Origin: Candidatus Enterococcus huntleyi
GTDB lineage: Bacteria; Bacillota; Bacilli; Lactobacillales; Enterococcaceae
DNA length: 64,000 nt
NCBI RefSeq assembly: GCF_009933175.1
Contig: NZ_MAEJ01000004.1
Coordinates: 1-64,000, forward strand
Reading direction: 5' to 3'
In this document: positions 27,609 to 35,221 of the stretch, one piece after another
How the letters are laid out: each line of letters begins with the position of its first letter
How positions within the stretch are numbered: position 1 is the stretch's first letter
The notes under the pieces: generated by a model
The model's database searches: none
Told to the model about the DNA's origin: nothing
What the model saw: only the letters and a program-made list of their open reading frames with translations
Program-made: the position numbers and the translations under genes

Positions 27609-30600
27609 ATGAAAATAAATAACTTTAGCAATGTTTCAGCTTCGGAAAAAAAATACCGAGCAAAAATGGTTAAAGGAAAACATGGTTGGTTAGTAAAAGG
27701 TATGGTATTTGGTACGCTTCTACTTGGTGGTATGACTTTCAATACAACCTCAGCTGATGCCGATGTATGGATTCCTAACACTGTAGAACAAATTTCAAAT
27801 AGAATTACAGAGGGACAGACGTCATTAACAATGATTGAAGGAGATACTGTTTATAACATCGGTTTAGCTATAAACATTAAAGACCCAATGCAATTATTGT
27901 ATGATAATGGCTTCAAAAATGGCGATCAGTATACATTAGCTGTTGGTACAGTTATTTCTTGGGACGGTAATCACGTAACTGTGACAGATTCCAATGGGAA
28001 TGTGATTGGAGATACTCTAGTAAACGATTCACAAAAACATAACCCTGATGAAACAATCGCTGGGCAAGCTACTGATACACCTAAAAATGTGTCAACGAAT
28101 AAAAAGGAAGATGCTACATATACGCCAACGGACAATAAGACAACACCATCTACAAATAGTCCAAGCGGTAAAGATTCAGTAGTGAAACCTGAAACTCCTA
28201 CGACACCTGTAGAAAATGAAAAACCTACAAGTCCTGTTGTACCAGAATCTCCAGTAACTCCTGAAACACCAGTTGTACCTGAAACTCCTGAGACTCCAGT
28301 AAAACCTGAAACTCCAGAGGTTCCAAATGAGCCTAACAATCCTGATACTGGTGAAAAGCCAACTACACCTGTAGTTCCTGAACAGCCAGATAATCGGACA
28401 GAATTAGAAAAATTAAAAGCACAATTAGCAGAATTGGAAGCAAAATTACAAGTCGCGCAAGAAGAGTTGAATCAAGCTTCACAAGAATTAGCGAATGCTA
28501 AAGCAACCGACCTAGATGCTGAAATTGAAGCATTGCAAGCTATTGTGGATCAAAAAAATGAACGTATTTCTGTGATTCAAAATGAAATCTATGAATTAGA
28601 AGCAGAAAGAGCTTCTGCTTACTCAGAACTAGATACTGCGACAACTGTATTGAATAATACCTTAGCTACTCAACAACAAGCACAAGAAGCTGTGAATGCA
28701 GCACAAGCCGCTTTAGATGCCATTCAAGCATCTGATGATTTGGAACAAATTGCCAATGCAGAAGCAGCATTACAAACGGCTAAAGATGCGTCTGCTAGTG
28801 TAGATGCAGAAGTCGCTCAAGCGCAAAACGTTGTAAACGAAAAACAAAATGCGTTAACTGCTATTGAAAACCAATTAACAGCGAAACAAGCAGAACTTGA
28901 TGAAAATAATGTAGAAGCTGATCTAGCTACTTTGGCTGAACTTCAAGAACAAAAAGCGAATCAAAAATCTGTAGACGAACTCGAACAAATTGTAGCTGAG
29001 AAGCAAAAAGTTGTTGATGAGTTGAATGAGCAAATTGCTGATGTGAAACGGAAGATTGCAGATATTGAATTAAAAGTTGACCGTTCAGATGCAATTAATT
29101 CATTGAAAGATTTACCTTATTTAACACAAGAATTAGTTGATGGATATGTATCACAAATTAATTCAACATTGAGTAAAGATGAAATTCAAGCAATTGTGAA
29201 TGAAGCGAATGCCAAAAATGCTGAATTAAAAGCGCAAGCTGATGCAGAACAATCTGCAAAAGAATTGGCTCAAGCAAAAACAAACGCAATTGCTTCACTA
29301 GATGCATTAACATTGTCATCTGTTGAAAAAACTGATTTTATCTCACAAGTTGAGAATGCTCAATCGGTTGATGCAATTAATGCAATTCTAGGAAATGCAC
29401 AAACTGTTTCTAATCAAAACAAAGCAAATCAAACACTTAAACAAGCAAAAGAAGATGCGATTGCTTCTTTAGATGCATTCACTCTTACTGACGAAGAAAA
29501 AGCTGATTTCGTTTCACAAATCAATTCAGCTTCATCAGTTGATGCAGTTAATCAAATTGTAACTTCTGCTAAAACTCAATCTGATGCAAATGAGCAAAAG
29601 GATAATGATGCGAAAGCACTAGAAACTGCTAAAACAAATGCAAAAGTGTTAATCGGGAAAATGAATTTAACTTCTCAACAAAAAACAACATTTACTGCTC
29701 AAATTACAGCTAGCACAACAATTGAACAAATTGATGCAATTGTAAAAGAAGCACAAGCAATTTCTGACAAAAATGATGCAGACGAGCAAGATGCAAAAGA
29801 ATTGGCTACCGCCAAAACAAATGCATTGGCTAAATTAGAAGCAATGAATTTAAAAGATCAAAAATCTGATTTCACAAACCAAATCAATAATACTCAATCT
29901 GTATCAGTAATTGAACGTATCTTGGAAGAAGCACAAAAAACCTCAGACAAGAACGATCAAGATAACATGGCTTCTCAAGAACTAGCTAAAGCAAAAGAAG
30001 AAGCTTTAACTAAACTCAACTCACTAAACTTAAAATCTGATCAGAAATCAGATTTCACAAATCAAATCAATGATGCATCTTCTATTGATCAAGTAAACTC
30101 AATTTTAGTTGAAGCACAAAATGTTTCTAAATCGAACGACGATGCTGATCAAGCTTCTAAGTCATTAGAAACAGCAAAAACTGAAGCATTAACTAAACTT
30201 GATACGTTAAATCTAAAAGACAATAAATCAGAATTTACAAATAAAGTAAATGCTGCTAAATCAATTGATGCAGTCAATGCAATCATTGCAGAAGCTCAAA
30301 CAATCTCTGATACAAATGATCAAAAAGATGCAGAAGACCAAAATCAAAAAGAATTAGCAACTGCTAAAACAGAAGCTCTTGCTAAACTTGATACACTAAA
30401 TCTTAAAGATCAAAAATCTGAATTTGTAAATAAAGTGAATACGGCGAAAACTATCGTTGAGATTGATCAAATCGTTAAAGATGCTCAAACAGTATCTACA
30501 ACAAATGATCAAGCTGATAAAACTGCTAAAGAGTTGGCCGATGCCCAACAATCTGCGATAGCAGAGGTAAAGTCATTAGAGTACTTGTCTGATCAAGAAA

Positions 30601-31361
30601 AAGCAGACTTTACAACTCAAATTAATACTGCTAAAACAATTGATGCGGTTACTAAAGTAGTTAGCGATGCAAAAGCTAAAAATGAAGCAAATGCTCCTCA
30701 ACCAGAGAAAACTTTAGATGAAGTTAAGAAAGAAGCTATTAAAGAAATTCAAAAAGCTAATCTAGGATTGAATGCAGTTGGTTACATTACTAAAGTAAAT
30801 AAAGCAACATCCATCGAAGAAGTTAATCAAGTTATGTTTGAATTTAGAATTGCAATCGAGGCTAATACTAATAAAAATAATCCTAGCGCTTCAACAATCG
30901 AACGAAATGCTGAGGAAGCTCAGAAATTCCAAGATGAATTCTTAAAAGAATTAAATGCTTATCGAGTTGCTAATGGATTATATGAAATTACTTTTGATCC
31001 TACATTAAATGCGGCTGCTCAAATCAGAGCTAAAGAATTAGAAGCATCATTTGAACATACACGTCCTAGTGGGGGTAAACCTTTATCTGCAGTAGTAGAA
31101 GCATCTGGTGGATTATCTAATAATATTTACGGCACAGTTGGTGAGGCAATCTCTTATGGATCTGGTTGGCAAAATTTAAGTGGTGAATCTGCAGCTAGAG
31201 CAGTTATAAATGGTTGGCAAAATAGTCCAGATCATGATTCTATTCTTAAAACTAGTGATAATAAAAGCTTTACCATCGGAATCGGATTCTACATTGGTTC
31301 AGATGGCAAAACATATATGACTTTCTTATTTGGATCACTTAAAGCGGTACCTAATAATTAA
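27609..31361 (+). CDS. Large secreted protein: LysM-like domain, coiled coil, GA-like repeats and C-terminal CAP/SCP domain
   Basis: A 1250-residue protein with a signal peptide (hydrophobic segment near residues 29-48, likely cleavage after ..TTSADA). Then a LysM-like region (about 60-125, IEGDTVYNIGLAINI), a Pro/Glu/Thr-rich linker (about 185-260), a long coiled coil (about 260-480), about ten 55-62-residue three-helix repeats (about 490-1085, pattern AKxxALxKLxxLNLxxxxKxxFxxQI..AxxIdxVnxIxxEAQ) resembling GA/albumin-binding modules, and a CAP/SCP domain (about 1110-1245, LNAYRVANGLYEITFDP.., GEAISYG, GWQNSPDHDSIL). There is no LPXTG, so wall attachment would be through LysM. The repeats are near-identical at places (LNLKDQKSEF, LNLKDNKSEF), suggesting recent expansion. 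It shares its promoter element with the flanking WYL/ECF-S cassettes. It may bind host proteins; that is inference from repeat type. Confidence 0.85.
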   Translation: MKINNFSNVSASEKKYRAKMVKGKHGWLVKGMVFGTLLLGGMTFNTTSADADVWIPNTVEQISNRITEGQTSLTMIEGDTVYNIGLAINIKDPMQLLYDNGFKNGDQYTLAVGTVISWDGNHVTVTDSNGNVIGDTLVNDSQKHNPDETIAGQATDTPKNVSTNKKEDATYTPTDNKTTPSTNSPSGKDSVVKPETPTTPVENEKPTSPVVPESPVTPETPVVPETPETPVKPETPEVPNEPNNPDTGEKPTTPVVPEQPDNRTELEKLKAQLAELEAKLQVAQEELNQASQELANAKATDLDAEIEALQAIVDQKNERISVIQNEIYELEAERASAYSELDTATTVLNNTLATQQQAQEAVNAAQAALDAIQASDDLEQIANAEAALQTAKDASASVDAEVAQAQNVVNEKQNALTAIENQLTAKQAELDENNVEADLATLAELQEQKANQKSVDELEQIVAEKQKVVDELNEQIADVKRKIADIELKVDRSDAINSLKDLPYLTQELVDGYVSQINSTLSKDEIQAIVNEANAKNAELKAQADAEQSAKELAQAKTNAIASLDALTLSSVEKTDFISQVENAQSVDAINAILGNAQTVSNQNKANQTLKQAKEDAIASLDAFTLTDEEKADFVSQINSASSVDAVNQIVTSAKTQSDANEQKDNDAKALETAKTNAKVLIGKMNLTSQQKTTFTAQITASTTIEQIDAIVKEAQAISDKNDADEQDAKELATAKTNALAKLEAMNLKDQKSDFTNQINNTQSVSVIERILEEAQKTSDKNDQDNMASQELAKAKEEALTKLNSLNLKSDQKSDFTNQINDASSIDQVNSILVEAQNVSKSNDDADQASKSLETAKTEALTKLDTLNLKDNKSEFTNKVNAAKSIDAVNAIIAEAQTISDTNDQKDAEDQNQKELATAKTEALAKLDTLNLKDQKSEFVNKVNTAKTIVEIDQIVKDAQTVSTTNDQADKTAKELADAQQSAIAEVKSLEYLSDQEKADFTTQINTAKTIDAVTKVVSDAKAKNEANAPQPEKTLDEVKKEAIKEIQKANLGLNAVGYITKVNKATSIEEVNQVMFEFRIAIEANTNKNNPSASTIERNAEEAQKFQDEFLKELNAYRVANGLYEITFDPTLNAAAQIRAKELEASFEHTRPSGGKPLSAVVEASGGLSNNIYGTVGEAISYGSGWQNLSGESAARAVINGWQNSPDHDSILKTSDNKSFTIGIGFYIGSDGKTYMTFLFGSLKAVPNN

Positions 31362-31393
31362 TTATAGTTAACATAACTAATTTTCAAAATCAA

Positions 31394-31437
31394 ATCCTTC
31401 TCACAACTAATTAAATATAGTGAGAAGGATCTTTTTA
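31394..31437 (+). terminator. Terminator of the surface protein gene
   Basis: ATCCTTCTCAC pairs with GTGAGAAGGAT around a 15-nt loop, followed by CTTTTTAT. Confidence 0.9.
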
Positions 31438-31510
31438 TCTGTATAAAACAAACTACATCAAAAGACAAGTAATTACAATAAACGAATTCTCATATCCAGC
31501 TATCAAGAAG

Positions 31511-31741
31511 ATGTTTACTGATTTACAACGTTTAGATGAAGTTGTGTTTTCTTACTTTCAATCAACTTATCAAAATACGCAACAAATTGCATCAAGTAAA
31601 GCTTGTTTACAACACTTATCAGGATTTGATCATCATGTTGATGTTAAAAAACAAATCATTCAATCAAATCAAAAGAAATGGGTTGCATTTGACAACAATC
31701 AATCACAAGAGCCTATCTATAAGCCCTCAGTAAAACATTAA
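31511..31741 (+). pseudogene. Short unrecognised frame, probably a gene remnant
   Basis: A 76-residue frame, and the same frame stays open upstream to at least 31442 (..RQVITINEFSYPAIKK..), but no ribosome binding site or promoter is seen. I do not recognise the protein. It lies between a terminator and sequence that looks like an IS end, so it may be a fragment of a transposase or passenger gene. Coding status is doubtful. Confidence 0.3.
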
Positions 31742-31802
31742 AACCCTCCAATATAATTATTCTTCGCACTATTCATGCGAACATCTATTATACCGGGGGT
31801 TT
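31741..31802. repeat. Large imperfect hairpin
   Basis: AAACCCTCC pairs with GGGGGTTT at the outside, ATATAAT with ATTATA inside, and TTCGCA with TGCGAA in the core. It starts at the stop codon of the preceding frame and might be its terminator or an end structure of a mobile element. Confidence 0.5.
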
Positions 31803-31814
31803 GTGTAGATTATT

Positions 31815-31870
31815 ATGAATACTGGTCAATACTTACGCAGAGGTGGTCAATTTGTCATATTGACTTCACT
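31815..31870. mobile_element. Possible IS21-type end remnant
   Basis: Short direct words TGGTCAATACT (31822 on) and TGGTCAATTTG (31845 on) separated by ACGCAGAGG resemble the repeated transposase-binding words at the ends of IS21-family elements. No istA/istB gene is present. The assignment is tentative and from memory. The rest of 31803-31952 shows no gene. Confidence 0.3.
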
Positions 31871-31952
31871 CAAATTATAACTTATTTTTTTGTGTTGTCT
31901 GCTTGCCAGGTAACTGTCAAGTTATGATTTAAACCTTTTTTCACTACAACAT

Positions 31953-32708
31953 TTACTGACAAATTGTATCTAACACATCTAGCAGAGAAACAAAATTTCT
32001 AAAATCAATATTTTCATAATTTGATAACACATATTGTGAAAATATCTCTTTTCCATAAAAGTCTTCTCCACCAGCTTTATCAAAAGTTTTTCCATTGATA
32101 ACTGTATTTAACATTGAGTCCAAAAACAAGTCTTCCAACTCATTTTCCCGACTATTTCCTATCAAAGAATGCGTTATTAAATACAAGTTCTTTTCTATTT
32201 CAACATACAATTTATTCTGAAGTTGTTCAACTTTGGATTTATGTATGTTTGAATGATTGATAAATTTTTTTAAGGGTTTGGATTTATTTGCCATCTCATT
32301 GTCGAAAAGAAATATCGTTGGTTTATTTTGACAAACAGCTTCATTTTCCATAAATAGTTTCAAATAGTTGGGATAAGAAACATTATCTTTATCAGAAAAA
32401 AAATTATACAATTTTGTCATTGAATCTGCCCCGTCTAACTCAAGATCAAAAAAATATCTAAGACATTTACTACGATTCAAAAATTGGAATTTATAAATAA
32501 ATTCATTTTTACCTTCAATTTTCTCTATTAGATTAGGGTATGATTTATACATCTTTTTTAATGCAGCCTTTATATATCTAACATCAGTTTTGCCTTCAGT
32601 TACAATTATCGGATACTCATTGCCATAAAAGTATTTGTAAAATAGAAATTTTTGGTATTCTTTTTCTCGTCCACTAAACTGTTTAGCTCTTGTTATATAT
32701 TTTTTTCC
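31953..32708 (-). CDS. TOPRIM domain of the retron RT, in the -1 frame
   Basis: From the slippery site at 32708-32714 the -1 frame is open for 251 codons to the stop at 31953. It reads GKKYITRAKQFSGREKEYQK, then IIVTEGKTDVRYIKAALKK (TOPRIM glutamate motif) and later TIFLFDNEM (acidic motif, DxE). This is the C-terminal layout of Ec67-type retron reverse transcriptases, where RT and TOPRIM form one chain of similar length (about 590 residues). The internal ATG at 32552 lies after the TOPRIM glutamate and has no ribosome binding site, so the domain is unlikely to be translated alone. It is either made by programmed frameshifting or the gene is broken by a 1-nt deletion. Confidence 0.8.
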   Translation of the reverse strand, partial: GKKYITRAKQFSGREKEYQKFLFYKYFYGNEYPIIVTEGKTDVRYIKAALKKMYKSYPNLIEKIEGKNEFIYKFQFLNRSKCLRYFFDLELDGADSMTKLYNFFSDKDNVSYPNYLKLFMENEAVCQNKPTIFLFDNEMANKSKPLKKFINHSNIHKSKVEQLQNKLYVEIEKNLYLITHSLIGNSRENELEDLFLDSMLNTVINGKTFDKAGGEDFYGKEIFSQYVLSNYENIDFRNFVSLLDVLDTICQ

Positions 32709-33742
32709 TTTTTTTCGACACTCAAAAGATATTTTTGGTACTCTATATTATTTTTCATTATAGAAGCATTGTTTTCTAATTTATTATTATACTTATCTAA
32801 CTGGTTAATAAATGCGAAACGGCCATTAAGTTGATTAATACTACCAGTTCTCTCATTAACATCAAAACTTCCTGTTTTGTACAATGTATTAGCCATCGCT
32901 CGAGTATCTTTGTAGTATTCTCTAGGTACATTCAATTTTTTATTTACAATTAAACCTGTTACTGTCTGCCTTGAATTATTAAACTGTAGTCTAGTTTTAT
33001 CTTCATTGATCTCAAATCCCGCTTTAACAATCTTTTTTTCTAGTTTTTTTAAAAAAGTTTGGTATTCATTAACTATCTGAACGTTATTAGTTGAAAAAGT
33101 TAAATCATCTGCATATCTTGTATAATTTAATTTAAATCTTTTTGCTAATTGCATAATCCTATAATCCATTATTTGACATATTAAATTAGTTATTATAGGT
33201 GAACTCGGTGCTCCTTGTGGAAGAACTCCCTTATAACAAGATAATTGCGCTATGATTACTGCCACTTCAGTTGGAACTTTAAAGTCTTTATTTTTCTCAA
33301 AAAAACCTTTCACTCTTCCAAAATGAAAACTTTTAAAAAAATCTTTTAAATCCACATTTATAATAAATTTTTTATTTCTATGAATTTTTGCATTTGTCAT
33401 TATGCTTTTATTAACTTCAAAAGCATGAGAAATCATTGGAACCCTGTAGCGTATGCCATCTTTTAAATTTTTTTGATAAAGATTATATTCGTATGTGTTC
33501 GCATATTTTTTCCAAACGTCAATTTGAGTTTCCCATAATATCTCGGCTAATCTCTTTTGAACATATTTTAGTTTTCCTTTAGGTGCATCTATATTCCTAA
33601 AACCTCCATTTTTTTTAGGAATTTCAAAAGATTCATAAAAACTATCGGTTCCCTTCACATATAATAGATGAGTCATACTTCTTTTACTTATATCAAATTC
33701 CTCAAAAAAAATATTTTTGTCTTCTATTTCAGTTAATCGCAT
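32693..33742 (-). CDS. Retron reverse transcriptase (0-frame product)
   Basis: A 349-residue reverse transcriptase. The catalytic YADD lies in LNYTRYADDLTF. The retron-specific NAxxH-type motif (NAKIH, before FIINVDLKDFF) and the VTG triplet (VTGLIVNKK) are both present, as is QGAPSSP. The start is placed at ATG 33742 (MRLTEIEDKN) because AAGGAG lies 10 nt upstream and because it falls just after the a2 repeat of the msr-msd RNA; the open frame runs upstream through that RNA but is not coding there. The 0-frame ends at TAA 32693, five codons after an A AAA AAG heptamer. It lacks an effector gene other than the -1-frame TOPRIM domain. Retrons of this class act in phage defence (family knowledge). 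Confidence 0.93.
   Translation of the reverse strand: MRLTEIEDKNIFFEEFDISKRSMTHLLYVKGTDSFYESFEIPKKNGGFRNIDAPKGKLKYVQKRLAEILWETQIDVWKKYANTYEYNLYQKNLKDGIRYRVPMISHAFEVNKSIMTNAKIHRNKKFIINVDLKDFFKSFHFGRVKGFFEKNKDFKVPTEVAVIIAQLSCYKGVLPQGAPSSPIITNLICQIMDYRIMQLAKRFKLNYTRYADDLTFSTNNVQIVNEYQTFLKKLEKKIVKAGFEINEDKTRLQFNNSRQTVTGLIVNKKLNVPREYYKDTRAMANTLYKTGSFDVNERTGSINQLNGRFAFINQLDKYNNKLENNASIMKNNIEYQKYLLSVEKKEKNI
32708..32714 (-). promoter_or_regulatory. Candidate -1 ribosomal frameshift site, A AAA AAG
   Basis: Read in the RT frame (GAA AAA AAG GAA) this is the canonical bacterial slippery heptamer, as in dnaX and many IS3 transposases. Slipping back one base joins the RT exactly to the open TOPRIM frame; the RT frame stops 12 bases later. 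A small stem, CTAAA-CAG-TTTAG, follows 16 nt downstream. The predicted fusion is 345 + 251 = 596 residues. Confidence 0.6.
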
Positions 33743-33764
33743 TGACTTTAATCTCCTTATAGAA

Positions 33765-33903
33765 GCGTGTGGCAACTCATTATGCGAAGCATGGTCGGTA
33801 AACAACTCATTATATATTGTCGCTATGGTATTGGAGGCATGCTTACTAGCTACCCTTTTTGTCATAACTTGCGAAACACAAGTCAAAAAATCTTGCCACA
33901 CGC
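33765..33903 (-). ncRNA. Retron msr-msd RNA
   Basis: The inverted repeats a1 (GCGTGTGGCAA, 33893-33903) and a2 (TTGCCACACGC, 33765-33775) are perfectly complementary over 11 bp and bound a non-coding region directly upstream of the RT. Inside are an msr-type hairpin (ACTTG/CAAGT, 33867-33883) and a long-range msd-type stem (AAGCATG with CATGCTT, 33838-33844 and 33787-33793). The promoter -10 ends 6 nt before a1, so transcription should start at or near a1. The branching guanosine cannot be fixed from the sequence. Confidence 0.85.
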
Positions 33904-33909
33904 ACATTC

Positions 33910-33918
33910 ATTATATCA
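33910..33918 (-). promoter_or_regulatory. Extended -10 promoter of the retron
   Basis: Minus strand TGATATAAT is a perfect extended -10 (TGnTATAAT). There is no good -35 at 17 bp; TTGAGA lies 20 bp upstream. The predicted start coincides with the first base of the a1 repeat. Confidence 0.75.
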
Positions 33919-34216
33919 TTGATTACACTTGATTTTCTCAACATAATCACTTTTCTTGATTTTCTATATCGTACTTTTATGAAATATAATCCAATTGATT
34001 TATATTTAATTTTCGGCCAATATTTATAACTTATTTAGTGAAAATCTACTCAATTAACTAACGCTCAGATTAACTGTAATATAAGATTATACTTATTACT
34101 TTCCAACTGTTAAGTAATCCTTAACAGTTGGAAGTTTAATCATCTTTCTAAATTTTTGAATCATCATTTACAATAAACCTTATCCGCCTTTTCCGACTCA
34201 CTCATACCAATAGAAC
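33919..34216. other. Gene-free AT-rich spacer with a 13-bp inverted repeat
   Basis: No gene seen. TTCCAACTGTTAA (34101-34113) and TTAACAGTTGGAA (34121-34133) form a perfect inverted repeat around GTAATCC, but no U-tract follows on either strand. It may mark the end of the retron-bearing insertion. Confidence 0.45.
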
Positions 34217-34246
34217 CAAAAAGAGACTGCCCTAAGACAGTCCCAA
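34217..34246 (-). terminator. Terminator of the beta-glucoside operon
   Basis: Minus strand: GGGACTGTC pairs with GGCAGTCTC, followed by TTTTT, 52 bp after the kinase stop. Confidence 0.8.
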
Positions 34247-34297
34247 AACTTATTTCAATTCAATCAATCTAAATCCTCTACCTCATAAATTTCACAT

Positions 34298-35203
34298 TTA
34301 CTTAGAGTCTAGACTCATATCTTCAGAAATACAGCTAGCTATACTAATAGCTGCCCCAATCAAGTTCGCATCGTTTCTGTACTTGCAGCGCTCAATTTTA
34401 GTCGAGACAAGCTCACTAAATGCATGTGTAATTTCTTGATAATAGAGCTTTTGAAGTTCTTTTATAAACCAATCTTCAGAGCTTATCCCACCACCGATGC
34501 AAATAATTTCTGGATTATAGAATATAGTAATGATATTTAATCCCTTAACAATATTCAGTAACCATTCATCGACCGTCTTTTTGGCAATCCTTTCGCCTGC
34601 TAGATAATCCTGACATATTTGCTCAGCAGTATAGACTTGCCCCGTTCCTCTATTTCTCTTATATATTGCCAATAATCCAGGAATTGAGACCTGAGAAGCC
34701 ATTCCTTTTAGTCGTTTTCCATCAAATCCTATTGGTAAATGGGAAAATTCTCCAGCAAAGTTATCCTGACCACGTATGACTTCAGTTCCATTGAATAATG
34801 CTCCGCCAATTCCCGTTCCTATTAACCAATAGGCACTCGTCCGACTATTTCGTCCGTTTCCTATCGAAACTTCACATAATCCAGCAGCCCTAGCATCATT
34901 CAATGTTGAAACAGGTAGGTTTAGGCGAGCGGTTATCTCTTTATTCACATTCGTTCCATACATTACACAGATTGAATCAGCCGCTTTGGACAGAACACGA
35001 GAATCCTCTGCTATGATTCCTGGGGTACTTACGCCTACGCCAATCACTTGATTCGTATCGATATCTTGACAAATATAATCATAAAATAGCTCCGCAGATG
35101 CACATCGCTTTGTTGGCTTTTGCCATTTCTCTATGATGTCCATGTTTTTTGATAAGATCGCATATTTAATATATGTGCCGCCAATATCAATACTTAAATA
35201 CAT
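34298..35203 (-). CDS. ROK-family sugar kinase
   Basis: A 301-residue kinase of the ROK family. The phosphate-binding motif LSIDIGGTYIKYAIL lies at residue 3, followed by TLNDARAAGLCE (catalytic Asp region), GTGIGGALF and IGGGIS near 235. The zinc cluster motif CxCGxxGCxE of most ROK proteins is not seen; the segment after GEFSHLPIGF lacks cysteines. ATG 35203 is favoured because MYLSIDIGGTY matches the family start; a GTG nine bases upstream is possible. It lies 18 bp after the GH4 gene and would phosphorylate a sugar released by it, perhaps glucose (inference). Confidence 0.88.
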   Translation of the reverse strand: MYLSIDIGGTYIKYAILSKNMDIIEKWQKPTKRCASAELFYDYICQDIDTNQVIGVGVSTPGIIAEDSRVLSKAADSICVMYGTNVNKEITARLNLPVSTLNDARAAGLCEVSIGNGRNSRTSAYWLIGTGIGGALFNGTEVIRGQDNFAGEFSHLPIGFDGKRLKGMASQVSIPGLLAIYKRNRGTGQVYTAEQICQDYLAGERIAKKTVDEWLLNIVKGLNIITIFYNPEIICIGGGISSEDWFIKELQKLYYQEITHAFSELVSTKIERCKYRNDANLIGAAISIASCISEDMSLDSK

Positions 35204-35221
35204 ACTTTCCACCCACTATCC

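Noticed and set aside
27971-28339. 122-codon minus-strand frame inside the surface protein gene
   Set aside because: It is the antisense of the Pro/Glu/Thr-rich linker and its Ser/Gly/Val-rich product is an artefact of that repeat.
31953-32552. Separate 199-aa gene starting at ATG 32552
   Set aside because: The ATG lies after the TOPRIM glutamate motif and has no ribosome binding site. The upstream -1 frame is open and homologous, so this is the C-terminal part of an RT-TOPRIM protein.
33743-33907. N-terminal extension of the reverse transcriptase starting at 33907
   Set aside because: This stretch lies within the a1-a2 bounded msr-msd RNA. The RT has a good ribosome binding site before ATG 33742, matching the family start.
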